Shown: positions 1-10,700 of the stretch, one piece after another
Numbering within the stretch: position 1 is the first letter of the stretch
Layout of the letters: each line of letters starts with the position of its first letter
Source: Solea solea
Taxonomy: Eukaryota > Chordata > Actinopteri > Pleuronectiformes > Soleidae
Reading direction: 5' to 3'
Assembly: GCF_958295425.1 (NCBI RefSeq)
Contig: NC_081142.1
Location: forward strand, 24,214,969 to 24,278,968
DNA: 64,000 bases
The notes under the pieces: generated by a model
The model's database searches: none
What the model was told of the DNA's origin: nothing
What the model saw: only the letters and a program-made list of their open reading frames with translations
Position numbers and translations under genes: made by a program

Positions 1-1735
1 ACCTTGATGGGTGGAGTCTGCTGCCTCTTGACTTTGGTAGAATTAGATCAATAAAAAAGAATATCCTCCAAAATGATGAACTCCAAAACAGATAAAAACT
101 ACTTAGATGGCCAGCACATGACCCCAAATTCAAACCAGCATCACTAGATCATGGATATAAACAATGGACCTATTATGGTGTTACTGCTGTATGCAAAATT
201 GTTAAAAAATGGGAGCTGAACAGCTTTAACAACTAATGTCAAATGTATGGACTAGGTAGGCAAGACTTTTACAGGTACTTACAGTTTGGTGCTTATTTTT
301 GTGAAAAGCTGAAAGGTTGTAACCCCACAGAGCCACCAGCGATAATTCATAGATTTATGGATGCATACAACTCTGGAAATATTAAAGCACTTAGAAGCAA
401 GTTCTACCACAGCATCTCCTCATTGAAGAAGGATTCAACAGACTGTGTGAAACATGGATGGGAAAAAGAGTCGAACATCGTGATAACAGAAGACATGTGG
501 CTGTACGCCTGGGAAACACAGTCATCCTTCACCAACTCCTGGACTTGGAGAGACTTCTGTGGGAAAAGCTTAATTTGTTTTTTTATAACTCCCCAGCAGA
601 AGTCCAAACAGACTGGTACACAATGGAGAGAATGTGGAGAAGTCTTTGCTGATCATGCCCATGTTTTTTGGTCTTGCCCCTCCATCCAGTTTTTCTGGAG
701 GGAAGTGGCAAAAATTATTTAAAAGTTCTGTGTTTCAATATAAATGTATTATTCTCGACTCTATTTCTTGGGAATATGCCAGATGGATTGAGTAAAGCAG
801 ACGTATACTTTCTTAGGGTCTTGCTGGCTGCAAGTAAAAAGGCCATCACAAAATGTTGGCTCCAGAAAAATGCCTCCACTACAGACACTTTTGTTAAAGG
901 TGACATCGAATGCTTGTATCACACATATATGTTAGTTATGGAGGTCTACTTACATATATTAACATGTTTTCATGATTAAAAACCTCCTAATCGCTGCAAA
1001 CGAGCCGATCAAAATATCTCCTCACGGACGCTCTCGTCAGCCGCGCTGTTTCAGACCAAACAGTTGCTGTGATTGGCCAGCCAACGAGAGCTTTACAACT
1101 GTCCTGTGATTGGCCAGGTACCTGGAAGTGACGTAATAGATAGGCCAGCTCTCAGATACACAGCTCCCCCTCTGGCACGGTGGATGCTCTGCATCTCAGC
1201 AGCTACAACGAGACTAGTTCTTCTTCTTCTTCTGCGGTTGAATGTACGCAACCGGATGTGCCCGGACTAGTGCCCGCACCGGGAGGCACTACGGTGGTGA
1301 GGATTTCTGATGACGACATCAAATTAAGGAAGTGTCGATCCGCTTCGCAGAGCCCAGGAAAACAATACAACACTATTTTCTCAGCAGTGGCTGAACTGTT
1401 TGTTCTGAAACTTTAGGGTTTCATAAACGAGGTAATGACGCAGATACACACACTAACGCAGCGTTAATTGGAGCTTCCGGTCTATGTCACCTTCAATATT
1501 GTAAAACAACTACATGTACTAGAGCAAATGACCTATTCAATCAGACTCCAAAAAGATCTAGGTGCAAAACGATGGCGGCCAATGAGTCAGACTGCATGCA
1601 TGTACTGGGTATGATATTTTGTCTTTTGGATACACTTATCACCCCCGGACCTTGAATATGTGTAATTGGTCAATGTTTTGTATTTGTCTTTTGTTTATGA
1701 AAATTATATATAAATAAAGAGTTAAAAAAAAAATC
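1..1735 (+). mobile_element. L1-like LINE 3' part, decayed, with an internal insertion
   Basis: The plus strand carries the C-terminal part of an L1-type ORF2. Typical segments are MYGLGRQDFYRYLQF near 245-290, a zinc-knuckle-like stretch ECGEVFADHAHVFWSCP near 630-680, and MTYSIRLQKDLGAKRW near 1528-1575. The 3' end follows with AATAAA and an A-run at about 1710-1735. The ORF2 tail is split: sequence from about 915 to 1515 has no LINE similarity that I can see and looks like a second insertion. In-frame stops show that the element is dead. It lies in the b4galt6 intron before the last exon. Confidence 0.8.
915..1515. mobile_element. Insertion inside the LINE, unclassified
   Basis: About 600 bp separate two halves of the LINE ORF2 C-terminus (…VKGDIEC before, EQMTYSIRLQ after). 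The insert has a GC-richer middle (1010-1340) with a short TTC run. I could not define clean terminal repeats or a target duplication. The class is unknown; it could be a non-autonomous DNA element or a rearranged piece of the LINE. Confidence 0.4.
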
Positions 1736-2049
1736 TGAGACTGTTCCATGATGGATCCAGACTATGGGGCTCATACTGAGCTTTACTCGGGCTGCACTTT
1801 ATTGAGATCGGATATTGATAAAATCCTGACATCAAAGTCAAACTTGACTCTGATTCTGTTGTGTTTCATAACCAAGCAAAACTAGTCTGGAAAGTGAAGT
1901 ATATCTAATATATATATATATATATATGAATCAATATTGAATTGATTAGCCTTAGTGTGTGTGTGTGTCCTGTAAGGTCATATGCCAGCTGTAGTTAGTG
2001 CCTAAATACTTGTGTAAAAAAATCCAACTGTGTAACTGTGTGTTTGTAG

Positions 2050-2197
2050 GTATAAACTGCTGAGATATTCCAAAGAGCGACAACACTTGGACGGCCTCAA
2101 CAATCTCCATTACAGCCCCCACATCTCCCTCAGCAGCCTTTACAAGAACATCACGGTGGACCTGAGCCCTGAGCTCGCTCCCATCACAGACTACTGA
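2050..2197 (+). CDS. b4galt6: Beta-1,4-galactosyltransferase 6, last coding exon
   Basis: An acceptor (TTTGTAG at 2043-2049) opens a 148-base exon that starts in phase 2 and ends at TGA 2195-2197. It encodes 48 residues beginning YKLLRYSKERQHLDGLNNL and ending LSPELAPITDY. This matches the C-terminus of B4GALT6 better than B4GALT5, whose end diverges (remembered family sequence, not an alignment). The enzyme is a type II Golgi membrane glycosyltransferase that adds galactose to glucosylceramide to make lactosylceramide. The exon is the distal luminal end of the catalytic domain. Earlier exons must lie left of the window. Adjacency to ttr, as on human 18q12, supports the assignment. Confidence 0.92.
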
Positions 2198-3396
2198 ACT
2201 ACCAAATCTCCCTCCCTCCCTCCCTCACCCTCCAGACCCTCAACTCACCCCAGCCTCCCCCTCCAGCACTGGCACTGGCAGAGCGGTGGCGGTGGTGGTG
2301 CTGGTGGGGGGGGGCACTATTTAATGCTGCCAAGAAATCCTAATGAAGGAAAAAAAAAAAGAAGAAAAAATGAAATGTAAAAATGAAGAGGTCGTGGCAA
2401 GCCTCTCAGAGTGTGTGTGTGTGTGTGCGTGCGCGTGTGTGTGTGCGTGTGCATGTCTTTTTGTCCTTGCTGGCTTAACTACTACGAGTTGGTATAGATG
2501 TGGAGGGAGCGGCAGCAGCTCAGCTCTGATGTTTACTGCAAAGCCTTAATGTGGCCAAAAAAAAGAAGAAAAGAAAAGAGAAAAGCACGGCTCCCTCCGG
2601 TTCGCTCCGCTTCACTTCTTGCGAATCACCGTCACCTTACAAGCCAACAGACAAGAGACTCACTTTCTACAGTATCTACTTTTCTTTTATACATATCATT
2701 TTGTTAACGTTGTTATTCCTTTTTTTAAAAAGGACGGATCAGAGCGAGGTTTGTTTTGTTTTTTTTGATACATGCTGTATATTTATTTTAACGATCCCCG
2801 TCTATGTCACTCGAGTATTTGCTGTCTGTTGTTCTTTTGCTGCTGCACTGCTGCTGAAATCCGCATGAACATGTATGTAAATATGAGCTCTGGCCTTTTA
2901 GAGCTTGCCAAAACACAGAAGACGACGAAGTATGTAAATATAAGCCTTTATACGCTCGGGCAGATCACAGTGAAGACGATATTCCAGTGGGTTTGACTTT
3001 AGTTTTTTGGCAGCTACCTTTGTTTTAAGGATTCAATAAGAGTGTGCGGTCTCTTCCGAGCAGGAAGATCTCCTGACAGTGTAGGATGTTTGACTGAAAT
3101 GTTGAGATTTGACTTTATCTCCGCATGCTTTAATTTATTTTGTTTACCAAAAAAAGAGTTGTTGTTTTTTTTTTGGTTTTCCAAACATAAATTATTTCGT
3201 CAGTAAGAGGATGTACAGTATATTGGGGGTTTTTTGGCTTATTTTGGTTGCACTGTGTGGAAGAACGCGGCTGGGTCACGCACCACGTCCGCGTAAACAA
3301 GGGTCTGCGTCGGCACAATACTCGATCACTTGAATATTTACCGGTGCCAGTCCAGTACAGTCATCTTAGGAATTTTTCAACTATAAAGCTGTTAAC

Positions 3397-3730
3397 GGGG
3401 TTCCCACAGGTCCTTGAAATCCTTGGAAGTTTGTGAAAGTGCTTTAATTCTGTGCCAGAAGCAAGTCAAGACTGTACTATACTTCCACACACGCCACGCC
3501 GCACTGCGTGTCGTATACTCGCGCGCCAGAGTCCTGTAGTATCCCACTTCACCATCGGGTGGCGTTACAAGTATGGACAAGAGAACGATGCAAACTGTCT
3601 GGTTCGAGTTGCCCTCCCATCTTGAACTGTGTCTGCACATTCGGCCCCTTGAATTTGAGGGGATTGGTCCTGGAAAGTCCTTGAGCGGTCCTTGAATTTG
3701 ACGTCAAGCAAGGTGTGGGAACCCTGACAA
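3397..3730. mobile_element. Short inverted-repeat DNA element in the b4galt6 3' UTR
   Basis: The segment begins GGGGTTCCCACAGGTCCTTG and ends with GGTGTGGGAACCCTG, so the ends are an imperfect inverted repeat of GGGTTCCCACA. It contains repeated 'tccttgaa' and 'tttgaatttga' blocks and no coding capacity. This is the form of a non-autonomous (MITE-like) DNA transposon, possibly hAT-like. I saw no clear target duplication. Confidence 0.6.
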
Positions 3731-5489
3731 TAAGAGCGTGTGCCACCAAACTGGACTCCAAACGCGGATGGTACGACCCGGCCCGATTGAGTGTGGGAGG
3801 TTTTTTTCTTTGGTTTTTTTTTGGAGCGCAGATGTGTTTTTATTTTTACATTTTTTATATAGTTATAGATATATATAAATATATTTAGTGCTGGACCATG
3901 TGGAAAAAGCTCTTCATTGTACTGTACCATGCGTTAAGCATGGCGTTTGGGCCGGACACCGTGCGTGTGTCTGGATTAAATGTTAGCGTCTTTCCTTGTG
4001 TTTTCAAAGCGTTGGAGGCAGCAGCCAGAATGAGAGAACCTCGGCGTCAGCTGAAGCCGCCGCTGTTCTTGAATGGCACAGGTTGTCTGAAACCAAGTGT
4101 TTTTTCTTCAGTAATCTGAACACGGTGAAGATGTACATTTGCATTTGTTGGCAGATTATTTTGGACCAGATGTTCATTGTGTAGATAACCTACAGTATCT
4201 CTAGCTTTTGGATTCAGAATGCGTTGGATGGTATGTTTTGGACGTTTCCTTTGATTGTACGCCCTGTGATGTTTCATCGCGACTTGGGCCATTTTTGATC
4301 GAGATCTTATGATTTGATTTTTGTCTTATGTCAAACTGCCTCATGATGCCTCCCTTGTGTTCAGACTGCAAATCTGATTATCTTTTGTTAAATCGGATCA
4401 TTTTCAGGCAGCTTTCAGACTGAGGCTCGTCTGTTGAAATCAGATTTTAATTGATTTCAGACTGCACCCAAATGTGGTTTAAATCACATCAAGTGTCATA
4501 ATGTCTTATGTTATTAATGTGTTTTTTTGTTTTTATTTTTGTACTTGCATATCCAAACTTTATCCACATTGAAAATAGTTTTGGTTTTATGGTTTCAGTC
4601 CAAACTGTGCTTGTGCATCTCACTGTGAGACGCGTCCATCACAGCTTTGGTTGATCAAAGATTATGTAAGAACCAAACTTTATTTTTTTCTCATGTAGTT
4701 AAACAAATTCCCTCTCTGAACCTGCTTCTCATCTTAACCACATAATGATGGATTATGCATGTTGATGATTTGGTTCCACTTGTGTTAAATTTTTCATTGA
4801 GAAGGAAAAAACTGACATGCGACAAGTTTACTTGCAGTTACTTTAAACACTGATGTTTGGTTGAAGTGGTTTGAAGCAGAAGATGAGACCAGAAAAAACT
4901 GAGTCCAGCTCCAATGTGAAAATATGTTTTAATGCTTATCGAGTGAACATCTGTCAGTGAACAGGTGCAGTACAATTTTAAGAAATCCCTTTGGAAAATG
5001 AAGACACAGTAATGATGATGTTGACTGTATTAAGTCTGTTTTACTCTGAATCTGTGTCCATGTGTTGTTTCAAAGTGGTGACACTTTGTTATAAAACATG
5101 TGAAACAAGTGTCATCATCAGTGTTTGCTGTTGAGTCAATGATGCACCACAAGAATCTGTTTTGAATTGAGTTTGGTTAAAAACTGTGCTAAAGAGTGGA
5201 TGTGCAATTGATCTGAAGAGTGTTTGAAATGTGTTTTTGGTCCTGAAAGCATCATGTGCTCATCTTCTGTTCAGATGAATTTATGAATGCTCAGAAAATG
5301 TCATTAGCTTAGATGAAATCACACAAGGTGACAGCAGCAGCAGCAGGAGCATTTAGTCTGTGAAACTTAAGAGGTTTCTTGAATGCATCTCATTAGCTGG
5401 TCCCGTTAGCTCAACACACACTGAACGCTGCGTTACTTTAACACGCTCTCATGTGCGAGACTTGAGAATAATCAAATATCCAAACACTG

Positions 5490-5700
5490 CCCAGCCATCA
5501 GGAGCAATCTTAGGGTTGTGTGCCTTGCCTGAGGACAGAAGAGTTTGGCTGGAGGAGGTAGGGATCAAACTCCTTACTGTTAGCTTACAAGACAGCCCAT
5601 TTAACCCCCCCAATCCACAGCTAACTAACCTTGCAGCTTGTTCAAGTGGTAGTCGGTTGATCCACGTCGGAAGGTCTGGGTTCATCTGCATCTCAAAAGA
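5490..5700. repeat. tRNA-derived SINE relics
   Basis: The 5500-5600 part resembles the common fish repeat text 'gtgccttgcctgaggac…ggatcaaac'. The 5640-5690 part resembles a tRNA-like box sequence (AAGTGGTAGTCGGTTGATCC, then GGTCTGGGTTC). Both are degenerate. Neither folds into a believable tRNA gene. Confidence 0.4.
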
Positions 5701-6841
5701 ACTTTTCTTTGAAGACATTTGGTTAAATCCCCACTGTGATGCCTCTTTCACTGACTCAAGTTGAGCTAATGCTAAGCTAACAGCTACCTTTGGTGCGGAA
5801 CAAGGAAACATTTTTCAGATGCTTTGGTGTTGCAATTGTCCACTCCGTTAAGAACATATCGCGCTCTTATTCCTACATAGATCCAAGACTCTGCTGGAGG
5901 ACGTGGTCTGGGCTTTGATGTTTTGAACTGGACAGACTTTTTAAAGTTTGAGTTTTGGTTACACTACAGTGTTAAGAGTCGTTTTGGAGGATTTGTGTGT
6001 GAAGACATTTCTTTAATCAATTACTTGTTCTTGAAAGAAAAAGCTTGTATCTGGAAAGTGTTCCGTTTCCGTGTGGATGAGGCCTGGAGCCGCAGACCTC
6101 CTTCAAACCCTGGTCAGATGTCTTCTAGGAATCTACAAGTCCAGTTGGGAATGATTCTGTGACTTTTGGACACTCTCTTCTGAGTTCTCTTGTCTTTAGA
6201 GCAGATTCATCTGTCAAAAATCAACATCCCCATCTCCTGAGCCTGAACGTTGCACAAACTTGACCGGAGAATAATGTCCGTGCACCTGCAAGCAAACTTT
6301 TCTCCAATGCGTACAATCATTTTGGCTTCTGAGATAAAAGAAAAGAACTCTGTAGACCTGAGTCTGTGGTCTGCCAAATTTGCTTGTAGCCCTCGGTGAT
6401 TATTGACCGTTTGCCAGAAGGTCACCTGTGGCACAGTCGATTATCATGGAATTGGGTAGAACATCAGGGCATCGGTGGTCAATGTGTCCTGCAGTTCACG
6501 ATCGTTGCCGAGTGATCCTCCACTTTCAACGTTTGTTTTTTTTCTGCAAAGCCAAAATTCTGCTCTAAATGCCATTTGTGTTAAACCGGAAACTTCTGTC
6601 TAATGAGTTGTTTTTAAATGTCTTTGCTTTTTTATGTCATGGCCAACACAAATATCTGAGATTTATCTTCACAATCACACAGCTGTATGTCCATTTTACA
6701 GTGTTTATTTGTGCCTTTGTTTCATTTTGTCTTTACTTTCTGAAGAAATTAAAGATGGTTTTGAGTCAAACAAAGTGTCCTTTTTTTTCATATCACAACA
6801 CAAACTCACATTCACCAAATATCTGAACGGCATTTTCAACA

Positions 6842-6847
6842 AATAAA
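6842..6847 (+). promoter_or_regulatory. b4galt6: Poly(A) signal, probable b4galt6 end
   Basis: AATAAA followed about 20 bases later by TGTTGTTGTC, a GT-rich downstream element. Confidence 0.6.
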
Positions 6848-7400
6848 TGATGTGGAAAACAAAGAATGTTGTTGTCATTTTATTCTTGTCCACTCCCCCA
6901 GAGTTTTCAGTTAACCATTCAGTTTTACCATATGTCACACTTCCTGTTGTTCAGTGTATTTTATTCTTTGACAGAGAACAGAGACAGTAAACTTTGAATT
7001 TTCTTGTTCATTGTTGTGCAATTATTGACCACAAGTCCTTTGATTTGCTGGTTATCTTTTTGTTTATTTACATTTCCACACACGTTTGTACCGAAAGGTC
7101 ACGTCTGCACAACCACATGTTCTCACAGCTCCTTCCTTGTATTGTCGTAATGTGATTACTGTGGTTTAACTCAAAACAGTGAATAAAAACACAAATACAC
7201 TATTTGAATTTTGAAAAGACACAATAAAGCACACATAATAGCTAATTTATCGGGGACTATTTCCTCATTTTGTGCTATAGGATGGTGAGACTGAGTTTAT
7301 TGATGGTAATAAAGGAACATTTCACTCTGTGCCCCTTATTCTAACTTTCTAACCATTACAACTAAATTAGTTTCACCACCTCCTTTGTTTTAAGTAACTT

Positions 7401-7406
7401 TTTATT
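7401..7406 (-). promoter_or_regulatory. ttr: Poly(A) signal candidate for ttr
   Basis: TTTATT on the plus strand reads AATAAA on the minus strand, about 170 bases after the ttr stop codon. Further TTTATT copies lie at about 7293 and 7062, so the choice is not certain. Confidence 0.45.
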
Positions 7407-7576
7407 TTATGTTTTAATCTGTTTAATCGCCTCGTTGGTTTTCATGGAGTAGCCGGATCGTCTTCACTTTCACAAAATATCCTCGCTTCCTGTGGTTGGT
7501 ATGTTTTCTGGCCTTCACACACACACACACAGAGTTCCCACCTCACACAGCTTAACCAGGTCGATGTGTACCAGTA

Positions 7577-7684
7577 TCACTGGTGTGTGTCAGTGACCAC
7601 AGCTGTGGTGGTGAAAGAGAATGGACTGAGGAGCAAGGCCAGTGTATAATGACGGTGACCTTCAGCATGGGCCTCAAACACCAC

Positions 7685-7718
<34 letters not shown>

Positions 7719-10700
7719 GCACAGGGTCAATGACACTCGCCCACTACAACCAACAGTGTTAATGTCGCAACTTCAGCAAATAAAACGTCTGCGACTCAAT
7801 GAATTGTAAAAATCTCAATGAAATCAAATGATTACGTTAGAAATGTCTAAAACAAACAAATCAACATGTTACAATCAGCTGATCTGTTTTTGTTTGACTA
7901 TAACAAAACCCATTATTTGTACAGTCCTGGTAACAGTCCAGGTTTACAATTACCTGGTATTTACTAAGAAACTAGATGGTAACAAAATGTAGTTAATAGG
8001 AATGTTCCAAAATAACTTTATGTAATTATTAAGTTATTACCTAATAAGAACATGGAAACATGCTAGGAAACTAGATGGAAATACAATCTATGTATTAAGA
8101 AAGTACCCATACAGAAAGGATAGTAAGTACTACTTTATTACTGAGTAAGTACATGAAAAACTACCAAGAAACTAGATCCATTTACTAAGAAAGTACCCAT
8201 ACAGAAAGGCTGTTTTCTCACAAGAACTTTAACAGAACTTTTTTCTGTGATCAAATTTTTATTTTATTTTAAGGAACATAAGAAAAGTATAGATAGGTAT
8301 ATGCACTTACAAAAATAGAGCATAAATATACATTCACATACATACATACCTATACATATACACAGATACATATGAATAAACAAAAAAAAAAAAAAAAAAA
8401 AACACCCACCCCCTGGATCCAAAACTTCATATCACACAAATTACACCTGCAACCCACGGAGGATAGTTAGGAGTGAATTCCAAGCCTATATTGCTGACTC
8501 TTTTGCTCCGTGGACCCTAGCTGTCAACAACTCCAAATAAACAATATCCAAGTAAGTTAAAACCCAATGCTCGAAAAGAGAGTGAATGTGGAGTTTTTTC
8601 CAACGTGGAGCAACCAGTTCTTTTGCAGCCGTAAGTCCAGCCAACGATGCTCTTCTCTTGTCCAGTGTCAAACCCAGCCTTGACAAATCATTCAAAATGA
8701 GTGTGGCAGGCGAACAGGGCAATCTGATTTTAAACAACTTAGAGAGGTTAACAGCAACCATCTTCCAAAAGTCGGCCACTGGGGTACACTCCCAAAACAT
8801 GTGAAGTGCCTATCACTTTGGAAGAACAGAAAGTACACGTACGATCATTAAAAACCTTCATCAACTGAAGCTTCCTAGGAGTTAAATAAACCCTATGTAT
8901 ATAATTATAATGTATTTTTTGATGAGGGTTTATGGATGCTAAACCCACACTAATCCATACTTAATCCCAGTCAAACATAGGTTCCAAATCTGGAACATCT
9001 CTCCTCCACATTGTGTCCAACGCCAGAGGACTGTAAGAATGCTGCAGTAAGAACCAGTAGAGTCAGAATGAAAGCACAGCAGGATAACCGATGCCAAATG
9101 GGATTTTGGCTGAGTGCAGCAGGCGTTTACACTGCAGAAAGGAGTGTCGTCGCTCCTGCGTGGCCTTGGAGAAGTCTTGATAGAAGCTTATCTTCTAGTT
9201 CTGCCAGCGGACGTCCCCAATTTCTCTAGCACCTGCTCCTTCTGTTGAAACCTCAAGGACCGCACGATGAAGGGCCTTGGGGGGGGGGGGCTCCCAGCTT
9301 AGCTGGTAGTAGCGACCATTGAGCACGCTCTAAATCCAGGCCCCCCTCGAAGTCAGCCTGAAGGATCTCGGGGAGAGTAACCCTCAAAAATTATATGGCA
9401 TCTTTGTCTTCAACACGTTCCGGGCAACCATAAATGCGTAGATTTACTCGCCTTTCCCGATCCTCGAACTCAGTTAATTTGGTGTTCAAATTTTCAACCT
9501 CAGAAGCTGAAGCCAGGGGCGAGTCACAGCGCTGCCCCTCCACCTCCTCTAGCATGTCCAGACGAGCCTCCACGCTAGTCCTATCCTGGTTTTGCATGTC
9601 GGCTAGCTTACCCTCAATCGCCTTGACACCTCTTCTCGTTTCTGACACGTCCTTGCGGATGTCTGCAAAGTGTATGGCTTGGTCATTCAGGATTTTCGTT
9701 TGGTTGTCTGATAGTTTCTGAAGAAGCGCATGTATTTTGGAAGTGGAGATGGACTCATCCGTGGCCTCCCGAGCTGGCGATACAGGAGAGGCCTGGCTAG
9801 CTTTTGAGCTAGCGGTAGCCCTGGTGCTTTGCTGTTGTTGAGACGCATTTTCGTTTTTCCGGAAGTTTGGCACATCGGTAGTGGGAGAAGCTTACAATCG
9901 GCAACTTATGCATGAAAAAGGCAACGTAATAAATTGCAAATGCCTATATGTTCACACAAAATGTAAACTAGCGGTGGCGCAGTCTTCAGCCTAAGCAACC
10001 ATCTTGCTCGGCATCATCACGTGACCCCCCAACTTTAACAGAACTTGTAAGAAATTGGCACTAGCTGTCCTCCTTTTTTCATTTCTTGGATTTTTTCAAA
10101 CAAGTCTTGACGCTACTCAAGAAACACGTTGCAGTCGTTTACATGTAACTTGGGTCTCTGTCTTTTCTGTGGGGCGCACTGTCTGCCTTTCTTGTTCTGG
10201 GTTTTGGCATAGTTTCTGAAATATAAGGGGTACACAATGTTGCCAAACAAAGAATTAGATAATAACAGATCATTTGCTAGTTGGGTAATAAGACATGCTT
10301 ATTTAGAATGGCACGGTTAGCAAATTGCTGTACAAGGCCAAGACAACTTATATAGAAATTATAACAATTAGAACCGTTTTTAGATATATAACAGTTGTTA
10401 GAAGCACATTACTGAACTGTGTACAGTTCAGGGACAGAGTATTGACCAATTCCTATTAAATACACTTAATACCATGTACATATTTTACATTTATACATAG
10501 CTATTTAACTAGCAATAAACGTTAGTAACGTGTGTATACCTTGCACTAGCTAACATTAGCCTAGATGCTAATTAATTAATAATGAAGTGATGCTACTAGC
10601 ATAACATTCACATGAAACTCTATGAAGTACTAACTGAGATTAAAAATAACTCAAAACACACATAATACCAAATAAAACATATACAGACCATGTGCCCTGT

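Larger units (their letters stand above)
2198..6870 (+). other. b4galt6: b4galt6 3' UTR, about 4.6 kb
   Basis: After the stop there is no other gene up to a canonical AATAAA at 6842-6847, followed by a GT-rich stretch, which I take as the end of the transcript. An ATTAAA near 6745 is an alternative. The stretch holds a GT repeat (about 2410-2455), A- and T-rich runs, an inverted-repeat element (about 3397-3730) and tRNA-SINE relics (about 5490-5700). Extent is inferred from the signal and the absence of other exons. Confidence 0.6.

Noticed and set aside
5640..5690. tRNA gene
   Set aside because: A box-B-like piece is present but no complete cloverleaf can be drawn; it fits a SINE relic.
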